Source: Methylococcaceae bacterium (GTDB lineage: Bacteria > Pseudomonadota > Gammaproteobacteria > Methylococcales > Methylomonadaceae). Taken from it: a DNA stretch of 64,000 bases. Below are positions 9,541 through 17,718 of this stretch, piece by piece. The notes beneath the pieces are model-generated. The model ran no database searches, was not told where the DNA came from, and saw nothing but the letters and a program-made list of their open reading frames with translations. The stretch lies in contig SPJS01000064.1 of the NCBI GenBank assembly GCA_006844705.1, forward strand, positions 62,001-126,000. Direction: 5' to 3'. A program made the translations under genes and the position numbers. Positions within the stretch are counted from its first letter, which is position 1. Every line of letters begins with the position of its first letter.

Positions 9541-9567
9541 CGTTTTACCCGTTTTACCCGTTTTACG
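9541..9567 (+). repeat. Three-copy 9-bp tandem repeat
   Basis: The unit CGTTTTACC occurs twice and is followed by a third copy ending in G, directly upstream of the predicted membrane-protein start at 9591. If translation began at the in-frame ATG at 9528, it would encode a proline-phenylalanine-tyrosine repeat. The surrounding 9450-9540 segment has simple GGTCAGG and GGTCTGTCCCC patterns that look like mobile-element or repeat debris. Confidence 0.6.
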
Positions 9568-9590
9568 ATTTATTGATCCCGTCGTTGCGT

Positions 9591-10160
9591 ATGATTGAAC
9601 GGTTGTTCATTGTCGGTTTTGGGGGCTTGTCAATTTACTTGGGCTATCGCTTGTTTTTCCAGTTTCCCTATATTGATGATCAACAGGGGGAGTTTGAGTT
9701 TCCCGGTATCAAGGTGGTGATGAGCAAGGTTGGACCGGGTGTTTTTTTTCTGGTTTTTGGCGCCTATATTTTGATTCAGAGTTTGGCGCAGGGAATCAAA
9801 GTTGAAACCGGTCAGCAGGCAACCATACAGAATCAAGTGGTGCAAGCAACTTCAGAATCCAAAAAATTTGCCGGTATGGTACCGGTGCAAGGTCAAAGTG
9901 AAGGGCTGCCACAGCGCAGGGTAGCCGTCATTGAAAAACTCGGGGCATTAAACTGTGTACTGTTCAAATTGCAGGCAAAGGGCGTCGATCTCAGTGAAAG
10001 TGAATCGTTGGCATTTCTGGGTGCCAAAATCGGCCTGCTGAAACCGGTATGGAATGAAACGGCCTGGGGTGAGTTTGACGTGTTTGTAAACAACCTTGAT
10101 GATATTCAGAATCAGGCGCTAAAGGGGGTGTTTCATGATGTTTCAATTTCCTGCAGTTAA
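9591..10160 (+). CDS. Predicted membrane protein of unknown function
   Basis: I do not recognise this 189-residue protein. It starts with a hydrophobic helix (IERLFIVGFGGLSIYLGYRLFF) and has a second one near residue 50 (VGPGVFFLVFGAYILIQSLAQG), followed by a polar domain of about 120 residues with no motif I can name. An in-frame ATG at 9528 would add 21 residues made largely of a Pro-Phe-Tyr repeat encoded by a DNA tandem repeat; neither start has a clear ribosome site. The last 26 bp overlap the next gene, so the two are probably co-expressed and may work together at the inner membrane. Confidence 0.6.
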   Translation: MIERLFIVGFGGLSIYLGYRLFFQFPYIDDQQGEFEFPGIKVVMSKVGPGVFFLVFGAYILIQSLAQGIKVETGQQATIQNQVVQATSESKKFAGMVPVQGQSEGLPQRRVAVIEKLGALNCVLFKLQAKGVDLSESESLAFLGAKIGLLKPVWNETAWGEFDVFVNNLDDIQNQALKGVFHDVSISCS

Positions 10161-11034
10161 CAATAGTTTGCAACTGATTGTGGTGTCTCTGTTCTGTTGT
10201 TCTTTGTCTGTGCAGGCAAAGGATTTCACAAAACTCTATACTCCCGAGCAATTACAACGCGTGCAGGCGGTGTATGGCAACAATATCAAAGCCGTTTTGT
10301 TTGAAGATATCGCGGCTTATCTGTTGCCTGCTGAAAGAGCGACCTTGTCCACCATGAACATTAATTTTCCGCTGTATGGGGATTCGGCGGGTTTGTTTGA
10401 TTTTTATGTGAATCTACAAAACGGTAAGATCACATTTCCCGCCTTGTCGATCAAGTTCCTTGATGATCTGGCGGTGGCCTTTGCCTGGTATCAGAGTAAG
10501 GGGCTGGATTTGGCTGAGGTGGTTGCCTATGTGAATCGCTTGTATTTTGAAGAAGCGTATCTGGAACCGCCTTTCAAAGCTTTGAATATTCCGGAAAAAG
10601 CCTGGGAGCAGGATGATTTTGTTGATGATGTTTCGCAAAAGACATTGAAATCGGCAATTGCCTTTTTATTGATTCATGAAGTGGCGCATTGGCATTATAA
10701 GCATCTTGCATATGACAGTATTTCTCATCGGCAGGCGCAGCAACAGGAGATACAGTCTGATGCATTGGCGTTGAACGTCATGGGACGAATGCGCACTATT
10801 CCGTTCGGCATTGTTCCCTGGTTTATGACAGTTGGGATGATGAGCAGCGGAAACCCAACGACACATCCTTTGTCCTCGGATCGGCTAATGGCACTGGCGG
10901 CGGTGCTGGAGTCTGATCCAGCCAAATATATTTCGTATGAAAACCGGCATGTGTATAGTGTTGCCACGGTGACGGGAGTGGCAAAGGAAATTCGCACCAT
11001 TGCCGAGCAAATGCACAAACAATTCGGACGTTGA
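10135..11034 (+). CDS. Secreted M48-like metallopeptidase
   Basis: This 299-residue protein has a signal peptide (hydrophobic residues 12-24, cleavage near VQAKD). The zinc-protease motif is HEVAHWHYKH, with H181, E182 and H185, and a downstream EIQSDALAL supplies the likely third ligand (E205 or D209), the arrangement seen in M48-type gluzincins. A short hydrophobic stretch follows (GIVPWFMTVGMMS), then an HPLSSDRLMAL segment that echoes the HP.s.dRi motif of M48 peptidases. It overlaps the upstream membrane-protein gene and converges with the GGDEF-EAL gene. Substrate is unknown; periplasmic or outer-membrane quality control is possible. Confidence 0.65.
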   Translation: MMFQFPAVNNSLQLIVVSLFCCSLSVQAKDFTKLYTPEQLQRVQAVYGNNIKAVLFEDIAAYLLPAERATLSTMNINFPLYGDSAGLFDFYVNLQNGKITFPALSIKFLDDLAVAFAWYQSKGLDLAEVVAYVNRLYFEEAYLEPPFKALNIPEKAWEQDDFVDDVSQKTLKSAIAFLLIHEVAHWHYKHLAYDSISHRQAQQQEIQSDALALNVMGRMRTIPFGIVPWFMTVGMMSSGNPTTHPLSSDRLMALAAVLESDPAKYISYENRHVYSVATVTGVAKEIRTIAEQMHKQFGR

Positions 11035-11038
11035 TTGA

Positions 11039-13090
11039 TCAGGCGCTATTGCTTGATTGTTGGCGCATTTTTAACCAGTGGCAGGCCTTGTTTGCAGGCA
11101 GGGGCCTGGAATAATAATAGCCTTGTATCATCTGACAGCCGTGGGCGGTTAGAAAATCAAGGTGTTGGTGGCTTTCTACACCTTCCGCCACGACAGAAAG
11201 TTTCAGGCTGTGTGCAAGGTTGATGATGCCTTTGACCAAGGAGGCGTCTTCTTTTGACGCGCTGATGTCCATAATAAAGCTGCGGTCAATCTTAAGGCAA
11301 GTGATTGGAAAGGCTTTTAAATAGCTTAGTGAAGAATAGCCGGTTCCAAAGTCATCTACGGCTAATGGAAAACCATGAGTATGCAGTTGTTGCAGAAAGG
11401 ATTTTAATTTGTCCAGGTTTTTGGCGAATGCATTTTCTGTAATTTCACAACCGATTAAGTCTGGCGATAGCTGGTAACTGGCGACGGTTTGGTGAATGTG
11501 TTCAGCTAGCCCTGGTTTGATTTGTGCGGGGGAAATGTTGATATGTACTGGGGCAAGTTCATACCCCAGTGCGCGCCATTCCGACAGTTGCCGGCATACC
11601 TCTTCAATGACCCAATCGCCAATGTGATTGATTTGCCCGGTTTCTTCGGCAACGGGAATAAACTCATAAGGGGCTATCATGCCTTTTTGGGGGTGATGCC
11701 AGCGGATGAGTGCTTCAAATGCGGCAAAGCTGCCGTCTTGCAGCAACTGAGGCTGGTAGTGAAGTAATAGCTCATTGTTTTTGATGGCATTATGCAGCTC
11801 ACCTTCCAGTGTCAGGCGCTTGTGAACTTTCTCACTCATTTGACTGGAAAAGAAACGATAACAGTTACCGCCTTCGGTTTTAGCGGCATACATTGCGGTA
11901 TCTGCATTTTTTTGCAGTATGTCAGCTTGTCTGCCATCTTCCGGGTACAGGCTGATTCCGATGCTTGGTTTTATGTGAAATTCTGCTTGTTGTTCAACAA
12001 TCGGAAATGTGAACGATTCCAGTATCTTTTGCGCAAAACTGGTCGCGTTGGCGGCATCTTTAATGATGGGCAAAAGGACTGTGAATTCATCGCCGCCCAT
12101 GCGTGCCAAGGTATCTTCTTTGCGTACACAAGCCGATAATTTGGTGGCTACATGACATAAAATCCGGTCGCCAAAGTCGTGCCCCATGGTGTCATTGATC
12201 AGTTTGAACTGGTCAAGGTCAATGAATATGACAGCGAATTTGGTTTTGCTGCGTTCTGCTTGAGCGATGGTTTGGTTCAGATGGTCGTTAAAAAGTTCTC
12301 GATTAGCAAGATGGGTCAGGATGTCGTGATTGGCGCGGAAATTCAATGTGTTATTTAGTGTAACCAGGTCTTCTGTGCGTTTGGCAACCTCCGCTTCCAG
12401 GTTTTTGTCGCGCTTGTGGATTTGCTCCAGCATTAAATTAAAGTGATCTGCTAACACCCCCAGTTCATCATTTGATATTTTGGTTACCCTAATATCGTAT
12501 TTTTTGTCTTTAGCGATTTTTTTGGTGGCTTTTAATAAATGTTGTATTGGATTAAGAAATATTTTTTGCAAGCTGGAGGCGATCCCAAACCCTATTAGAA
12601 ACGAAGAAAACAATACAATAGAAGAAACTAAAAAATGATTGAAAACATGATTGTGCAGCGTCGGAAAATCTGTGACAGTCTTTAGTTGGGCAATCGTTTG
12701 TCCTCGATAGATGATAGGCTGAAAGACTTCTTTCGTGGGTTCCATAACAAGCTGCAATACCCATTTAAAGCCCATGCTTTCTTGTGAGGGCCGAGTATAG
12801 TGAGCAATGATGGAATTGTTTTTTATAATTTCAGCGGTCACTATTTCTTTATCTGCCTGCAGGCTTTCTAATAGTTCCTTGAGTGCTTCAACATCATTGA
12901 AATAAACAGCAACGGCTGTATTGCTGGAAATTATTTTGGATTGAATGCTGATTCTTTCGATGATGGATTTTTTGGTTGAATAAACGTCCTGTATAAAAAA
13001 TATAGAGCCTGCCAGAAGCAGGGAGATGAGCATGGTGAACGCGAAAACCAGAATGAGCTTATTTTTAATGGATAAATTGTATTTGAACAT
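11039..13090 (-). CDS. Membrane sensor with CHASE-like, HAMP, GGDEF and EAL domains
   Basis: This 683-residue c-di-GMP enzyme has TM1 at residues 11-33, a periplasmic sensor of about 115 residues resembling CHASE8, TM2 at 153-175 and a HAMP linker. The GGDEF domain has intact GGDEF at 332-336 and an RxxD inhibitory site at 323-326. The EAL domain begins with FEALIRWHHP (EAL at 459-461) and keeps DDFGTGYSSLSYL. Both active sites appear complete, so the protein may be bifunctional. Its ATG overlaps the stop of the YfiR-like gene, and a TonB receptor lies upstream, forming a three-gene unit. By analogy with YfiR/YfiN, the small periplasmic partner probably controls this enzyme through its sensor domain (inference). 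Confidence 0.9.
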   Translation of the reverse strand: MFKYNLSIKNKLILVFAFTMLISLLLAGSIFFIQDVYSTKKSIIERISIQSKIISSNTAVAVYFNDVEALKELLESLQADKEIVTAEIIKNNSIIAHYTRPSQESMGFKWVLQLVMEPTKEVFQPIIYRGQTIAQLKTVTDFPTLHNHVFNHFLVSSIVLFSSFLIGFGIASSLQKIFLNPIQHLLKATKKIAKDKKYDIRVTKISNDELGVLADHFNLMLEQIHKRDKNLEAEVAKRTEDLVTLNNTLNFRANHDILTHLANRELFNDHLNQTIAQAERSKTKFAVIFIDLDQFKLINDTMGHDFGDRILCHVATKLSACVRKEDTLARMGGDEFTVLLPIIKDAANATSFAQKILESFTFPIVEQQAEFHIKPSIGISLYPEDGRQADILQKNADTAMYAAKTEGGNCYRFFSSQMSEKVHKRLTLEGELHNAIKNNELLLHYQPQLLQDGSFAAFEALIRWHHPQKGMIAPYEFIPVAEETGQINHIGDWVIEEVCRQLSEWRALGYELAPVHINISPAQIKPGLAEHIHQTVASYQLSPDLIGCEITENAFAKNLDKLKSFLQQLHTHGFPLAVDDFGTGYSSLSYLKAFPITCLKIDRSFIMDISASKEDASLVKGIINLAHSLKLSVVAEGVESHQHLDFLTAHGCQMIQGYYYSRPLPANKACHWLKMRQQSSNSA

Positions 13091-13620
13091 TATTCGATGA
13101 CATTGGCGATCCGTAATAATTTTGAACTGATATCCATGTTGGCATTACGAATTTTTGGCAGATTGATGAGAAGTTTTATTTTGTTATCGATGACTTGAAA
13201 GCTTATATGTCCTCCTTTTGTTATAAACTCCTGATGATTGCCTACCAAGAGTGTTTCTGAAAATTGACTAAGGAATTTCTGGCTAAGATCCTGATTGTTA
13301 TAAAAATATATGATTTGGCAGGATGATGTTGAAGAGATCGACTGTTGGCTGGCAAGTGTTAAGCGACGTGTGCCGATGGTTTTCTGACTTAATTCTTTAA
13401 GAAATTTCAAGACGGGGGGGTGGCCAAGCAAACAAAGGGTAAATTCTGGATTGCTTTGTTGATGTGATGGCCAGCGAGTTAATTCAGCAAAATGCATTAG
13501 ATAGACCGCTTTCAACTGGTTTTCTCTATTGATGAGATCTTGTGCGTGACAGGCTGAAATAGCAAGAAATGCACAGAGAAAAGTAGAGGCTTTAGTAAGT
13601 CCTTGGTTAAGGCATGGCAT
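13090..13620 (-). CDS. YfiR-family periplasmic protein (DUF4154)
   Basis: This 176-residue exported protein has a signal peptide ending near CHAQD. The YfiR fold is suggested by ENQLKAVYLMHFAELTRWP, the conserved early helix of the family, by CLLGHPPVLKFLKEL, by the late glycine-rich strand TKGGHISFQVIDNKIKLLINL, and by the C-terminal segment ISSKLLRIANVI. YfiR represses the diguanylate cyclase YfiN from the periplasm in Pseudomonas. Here the gene immediately precedes and overlaps a membrane GGDEF-EAL gene and lies 15 bp after a TonB receptor, so regulation of that enzyme is likely. There is no YfiB homologue alongside. Confidence 0.85.
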   Translation of the reverse strand: MPCLNQGLTKASTFLCAFLAISACHAQDLINRENQLKAVYLMHFAELTRWPSHQQSNPEFTLCLLGHPPVLKFLKELSQKTIGTRRLTLASQQSISSTSSCQIIYFYNNQDLSQKFLSQFSETLLVGNHQEFITKGGHISFQVIDNKIKLLINLPKIRNANMDISSKLLRIANVIE

Positions 13621-13635
13621 GCTGTTTTGATGTCC

Positions 13636-15651
13636 TTAAAATTGCAACACGATTTTGCCATAAACACTGCGCTCAACCTTGCTTGACGAGATAGAGACTA
13701 TTTCCGGATTGTACTCCATTTGGCGACTGTTGATCAGGTTTTGCCCGCCAACGGATAGCTCAAGACCATCAAAGGGCTTCCAGGCAAGGCGCGCATCCAG
13801 TGTCAAGTAGGCTTTGATCTGTTGTGCAGGCAGGCTGTCTACATAACGTAACCAAAGATTGGCGCGCCATGCTGTGAAGGGTTGTGTATCTAGCCGTAAT
13901 GAAAATTGTTGTTGTGGCGATTCACCTTCTGCCCTGACGGATGATGTGTCGAGTGAATTATCTTTATATTTAAGATCAATTTTAGTGAATGTATATGCAG
14001 CATTTAATGTCAATGTTTCGCTGGATTTCCATGTGCCTGAAATTTCAAATCCGTATGATTTACCCTGCATTTTATTGTCGGAGACGACGGGGATCAGAAT
14101 GTGCGGTATGGGTGATGTCACCAATGAAGGGGTGAGTTGCTCCAGGGTAAGTAGTTCGTCGTACTTATTGTAGAAAGCCGCGAGACTGAGCTTTAATTGA
14201 TCAGATGGATTGAAATTGTATCCGGCTTCATAGGCAAACACTTCTTCTGAATCCATGTCAGACCGGCCAAAGATGGATATAAGTGTGGGCGGCGCGCCTG
14301 GGATAACACGCTGATCTACACGAATATCCGTATTTCGTGCAGGAGTTCTGACGGCGCGGGAAAATGCCGTCCATAAACTGTGGTTTTCATTGGGTGTCCA
14401 AATTAGACGAGCAGTGGGTTGGTATTCTAATCCGCTGTAATCATTATGCTCAATTCTGATTGCAAAAATCGCTTTGAATTGTTCCGGAATAAGTGAGATT
14501 TCATCCTGTATAAAAAAACTGAATAGCTGGGTATTTTTATTTGTAGGGGTTAGAGTGATGTCGTTTTCATTAGAAAAATCATCAAAGATAACGCGGTAAC
14601 CAGCGCCCCAATTTATGGCGTGAGGGTAAGCTATAAATTGATGATTGCTTTCAATATCGAGAGTATGGTGAGTTTGAGCAAATGTGTTTGACTCACGGGT
14701 CATGGAGTCAAAATAAATTTTCAAATCAAAAATATTGTTTTCTGCAAGTTGCTGTGACCAGTGAATATTGATGTTTCCACCCAGGTGATCGAATCGTTGG
14801 TCAGTGGTTGTAAAAAATGGAGGGGTTAACTGTGGCGTGGTAAGTTTGTTATGGCCGGATGACCCTTTATTGTAATTGCCAAAGATAGTGAGTTTGTTCT
14901 TGTTGTCAATTTGCCAATCGAGTCGCAGGCCGGTTTGTCCAAGGTCAAATTGATCTGCAGTATCTTCTCCAAGGCTATCGTAGGAATCGTCAAAGTATTT
15001 GTAATTGCCATAAATTCGATAATGTAGAGTATCGGTTACGGCTCCTCCATGGCGAGCAAACCCTTGGTAAGTCTCACTGCCTATGGTTGAGCTGATCATT
15101 GTGCCTTGCGTGTTTTTAGCTGTTTTGGTGATGATGTTTATCATGCCATTGACCGCATTGGCGCCCCACATGGCGGCGCCAGGACCACGTATAATTTCAA
15201 TCCGGTCTATATTTTCCATTTGCGCATTGTGTGAATCCCAATGTGTGCCAGAGAATAAGGGGTTATAAACACTGCGCCCATCAATCATGACCAGCAGTTT
15301 GTTGGCAAAACGACCGCTGAAACCGCGAGACGTGACAGACCATTTGTTAACATCAATTCGCGCCACATGAATGCCCGGTGCCATTCTTAAAGCTTCAGGG
15401 ATGGACGTTGCGCCACTATTTTGAATGTCATCCTGGGTGATCACAAACATGGCCGTAGCGGTTTTTGACAATTTTTGCGTTTTTTTACTGGCAGACGTGA
15501 CAAGGACATCAAGGTCGCTGAGTTCATCTAGCGATAGCGCGTGTAACATCCGGGTGTTTGTTGCCGCTTGAGCGGGTGGAGGCAGAGGGATGTAAAAAGC
15601 AGTAAAGATGATTAGTCGAGAAAATATTTGTTTTGATTTTTTTCTAAACAT
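13636..15651 (-). CDS. TonB-dependent receptor associated with c-di-GMP signalling operon
   Basis: This 671-residue outer-membrane receptor has a signal peptide (about 1-29), a plug domain with SKTATAMFVITQDDIQ, IPEALRMAPGIHVAR, VMIDGRSVYNPLFSG and IEIIRGPGAAMWGANAVNG, then a beta-barrel ending in VYGKIVLQF with a terminal phenylalanine. The plug resembles those of vitamin, metal or catecholate receptors, but the ligand is not evident. It leads the operon with the YfiR-like and GGDEF-EAL genes. The promoter should lie in the 240-bp stretch to tsaD, which also holds two repeat elements. Confidence 0.9.
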   Translation of the reverse strand: MFRKKSKQIFSRLIIFTAFYIPLPPPAQAATNTRMLHALSLDELSDLDVLVTSASKKTQKLSKTATAMFVITQDDIQNSGATSIPEALRMAPGIHVARIDVNKWSVTSRGFSGRFANKLLVMIDGRSVYNPLFSGTHWDSHNAQMENIDRIEIIRGPGAAMWGANAVNGMINIITKTAKNTQGTMISSTIGSETYQGFARHGGAVTDTLHYRIYGNYKYFDDSYDSLGEDTADQFDLGQTGLRLDWQIDNKNKLTIFGNYNKGSSGHNKLTTPQLTPPFFTTTDQRFDHLGGNINIHWSQQLAENNIFDLKIYFDSMTRESNTFAQTHHTLDIESNHQFIAYPHAINWGAGYRVIFDDFSNENDITLTPTNKNTQLFSFFIQDEISLIPEQFKAIFAIRIEHNDYSGLEYQPTARLIWTPNENHSLWTAFSRAVRTPARNTDIRVDQRVIPGAPPTLISIFGRSDMDSEEVFAYEAGYNFNPSDQLKLSLAAFYNKYDELLTLEQLTPSLVTSPIPHILIPVVSDNKMQGKSYGFEISGTWKSSETLTLNAAYTFTKIDLKYKDNSLDTSSVRAEGESPQQQFSLRLDTQPFTAWRANLWLRYVDSLPAQQIKAYLTLDARLAWKPFDGLELSVGGQNLINSRQMEYNPEIVSISSSKVERSVYGKIVLQF

Positions 15652-15693
15652 CTATATAGGCGTTTTTCTTTATGCTTTCCTATAGCTTACTAG

Positions 15694-15780
15694 ATTGTTG
15701 AAAAATGCTACGAGCAAAGGCAATAGTGATGAATAAGTGCAGTTTACATGAAGTAAATGAGCATGTTGAATCATTTTTAA
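15694..15780 (+). repeat. Dispersed intergenic repeat, copy 1
   Basis: This stretch aligns, in inverse orientation, with 37316-37425. Both share TTGTTGAAAAA at one end, then GAGCA, an exact 16-bp core AGGCAATAGTGATGAA (15718-15733 here), and after it AAG-GC-GTTTACA with single mismatches. Copy 1 is shorter and its far end has diverged. The family looks like a small non-coding mobile or repetitive element. Confidence 0.65.
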
Positions 15781-15801
15781 CGCCGAATTGTCAGAGTACC
15801 A

Positions 15802-15860
15802 GGAGGCTGTCGGGTTATGGGGTTCGCCGCAGTAGAATCATCCACAATCCGACAGCCTCC
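15802..15860. repeat. REP-like palindromic hairpin element
   Basis: Perfect 12-bp arms GGAGGCTGTCGG (15802-15813) and its complement at 15849-15860 flank a 35-nt centre, and the stem extends inward imperfectly. It lies 33 bp past the tsaD stop codon and before the TonB receptor operon. There is no T-run, so it may be a repetitive palindrome rather than a classical terminator, though either role is possible. Confidence 0.6.
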
Positions 15861-15892
15861 AAGGGTGAATGCAACAGATCAGGTCGAGTAAG

Positions 15893-16903
15893 TTATACCC
15901 TCGAGAGTTGATCGACCGGCCAGCGTGCCCGGGTGACAATGGCCAATTCATCCTGTTGTCCGGCCAGTAGGCGTTGACAGCCGGCATAGGCTATCATGGC
16001 ACCATTATCAGTGCAGAACTCCAGTCTGGGGTAATGCAATGTTGCATTTATCTTGTTCGCCATCACTTGCAGGTGGTGACGAATGTGTTGGTTGGCGCTC
16101 ACTCCCCCGGCAATAACCAGGCGTGATAAGCCTGTTTGTTGCAAAGCTCTTTTACATTTGATGGTGATGGTTTCTGCGACAGCCTGTTGAAATGCAAGGG
16201 CGATATCCGCTTTATCCTGATCTGTTTTTTCAGTGGCACTCAGCGTGTTCATGGTAAACGTTTTCAGTCCGCTAAAGCTGAAGTCGAGGCCGGGGCGATC
16301 AGTCATTGGTCTTGGAAAGGTAAAGCGTGACTGTCCTTGTTCAGCAAGCGCAGCCAGACGTGGGCCTCCAGGGTAGCCCAGTCCCAGCATTTTTGCTGTT
16401 TTGTCAAAGGCCTCGCCAGCAGCATCATCCAGTGACTCACCGAGTAATTGATAGCGTCCAAGGCCCTGTACCTCAACCAGCAGTGTATGGCCGCCTGAAA
16501 TCAATAACGCTACAAAAGGGTATTGTGGAGGGTTGTCTTCCAGCATGGGCGCCAGTAAATGGCCTTCCATATGATGTACAGCAATGGCAGGAACTCCCCA
16601 GGCCCAAGCGATGCTTTTTGCCGTACATGCGCCAACGAGTAATGCACCCATCAGGCCGGGGCCGGCAGTATAGGCGATACCTCCGATGTCATGTGCGGAC
16701 AAATGAGATTCATTTAACGTTTGTTTGACGAGTGGTGTTAGCTTGCGGATGTGGTCGCGCGAGGCCAGCTCCGGCACAACGCCCCCGTACTCGCTGTGCA
16801 TGCCTACCTGGCTGTAAAGCTGGTGAGAAATCAGCCCTTTTGTGGCGTGATAGAGGGCAATACCGGTTTCATCGCAAGAAGTTTCTATCCCTAAAACATA
16901 CAT
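15893..16903 (-). CDS. tsaD: tRNA N6-threonylcarbamoyladenosine synthase subunit TsaD
   Basis: TsaD transfers the threonylcarbamoyl group to A37 of ANN-decoding tRNAs together with TsaB and TsaE. The 336-residue protein begins [14 protein letters not shown], has the metal-binding HMEGH (H111 and H115), GGHTLLVEV and the C-terminal [12 protein letters not shown] region. A TTG six codons upstream opens a longer frame, but the ATG at 16903 gives the universal family N-terminus. It is divergent from rpsU, with the predicted rpsU promoter starting only six bases from the tsaD start, so the two transcription starts must be interleaved. Confidence 0.96.
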   Translation of the reverse strand: MYVLGIETSCDETGIALYHATKGLISHQLYSQVGMHSEYGGVVPELASRDHIRKLTPLVKQTLNESHLSAHDIGGIAYTAGPGLMGALLVGACTAKSIAWAWGVPAIAVHHMEGHLLAPMLEDNPPQYPFVALLISGGHTLLVEVQGLGRYQLLGESLDDAAGEAFDKTAKMLGLGYPGGPRLAALAEQGQSRFTFPRPMTDRPGLDFSFSGLKTFTMNTLSATEKTDQDKADIALAFQQAVAETITIKCKRALQQTGLSRLVIAGGVSANQHIRHHLQVMANKINATLHYPRLEFCTDNGAMIAYAGCQRLLAGQQDELAIVTRARWPVDQLSRV

Positions 16904-16908
16904 ATATT

Positions 16909-16936
16909 TTGAAAAAAACAAGATGTTAGATATAAT
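16909..16936 (+). promoter_or_regulatory. Sigma70 promoter of the rpsU-yqeY-dnaG-rpoD operon
   Basis: TTGAAA (16909-16914) and a consensus TATAAT (16931-16936) are separated by 16 bp and lie about 70 bp before the rpsU start. This is the strongest sigma70-like promoter I noticed in the window and suits a highly expressed ribosomal-protein operon. Confidence 0.7.
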
Positions 16937-17008
16937 AGTGAGTTCACTTTTGGGTTGTTTATAGGGTCAACCCTGAAATAGATACTAACATACAATCAGG
17001 TCTTAATA

Positions 17009-17242
17009 ATGCCATCTGTAAAAGTAAGAGAAAACGAAGCTTTTGATATTGCTATCCGACGTTTCAAGCGTGCTTGTGAAAAAGCAGGCGTATTATCCGA
17101 AGTGCGTCGTCGTGAGTTTTATGAAAAGCCAACAGCTGAGCGTAAGCGTAAAGGTGCGGCGGCGGTTAAACGTCATTTGAAAAAGCTGGCGCGTGAGCGT
17201 TATGCATTGAAGAATCTGCGTCGCGGTCGTCCTCAGCTTTAA
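17009..17242 (+). CDS. rpsU: 30S ribosomal protein S21
   Basis: S21 is a small basic protein of the 30S platform that helps initiation on leadered mRNAs. The 77-residue sequence matches the family from [10 protein letters not shown] through [23 protein letters not shown] to the arginine/lysine-rich tail; bases before the ATG include AGGT. It is the first gene of the macromolecular synthesis operon, 17 bp ahead of the yqeY gene. Confidence 0.97.
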   Translation: MPSVKVRENEAFDIAIRRFKRACEKAGVLSEVRRREFYEKPTAERKRKGAAAVKRHLKKLARERYALKNLRRGRPQL

Positions 17243-17259
17243 TTTGCGTTAGTAAGAAA

Positions 17260-17715
17260 ATGAGTGCTGAGTTGCTAAAAGATCGTGTTAAGGCTGATAT
17301 GAAGACGGCCATGAAATCTGGAGATAAGAGTCGTTTGGCTGTTATCAGGATGATTTTGGCAGCGATTAAACAAATTGAAGTTGATGAGCGTATTGAGCTT
17401 GATGATGATCGTACCATTCTGGTACTTGATAAAATGCTCAAGCAGCGTCGTGAATCCATCAAGCAGTTCAGGGATGCCGGGCGTGATGACCTGGCAGACA
17501 ATGAAGAAGCTGAAATTGAAGTGATTCAGGACTATTTACCAAAGCCATTGAGTGATGAGGAAATTGATGTCATGGTTGCGAAAGCTGTGGCTGATACTCA
17601 GGCAGCTTCCATTAAGGATATGGGGAAGGTGATGGGTATCCTGAAACCTCAGATGACGGGGCGCGCTGATATGGCAGTGGTAAGCGCAAGAATCAAGGCT
17701 TCTTTGGGGAGCTAG
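17260..17715 (+). CDS. yqeY: GatB/YqeY domain protein
   Basis: This 151-residue protein resembles the C-terminal tRNA-binding tail domain of GatB as a free-standing YqeY: LLKDRVKADMKTAMKSGDK at the start, RESIKQFRDAGRDDLADNEEAEI in the middle, and MGKVMGILKPQMTGRADM near the end. Its position between rpsU and dnaG is the usual one in many gammaproteobacteria. Precise function is unproven; a role in tRNA metabolism or amidation is presumed from the domain. Confidence 0.93.
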   Translation: MSAELLKDRVKADMKTAMKSGDKSRLAVIRMILAAIKQIEVDERIELDDDRTILVLDKMLKQRRESIKQFRDAGRDDLADNEEAEIEVIQDYLPKPLSDEEIDVMVAKAVADTQAASIKDMGKVMGILKPQMTGRADMAVVSARIKASLGS

Positions 17716-17718
17716 TCC

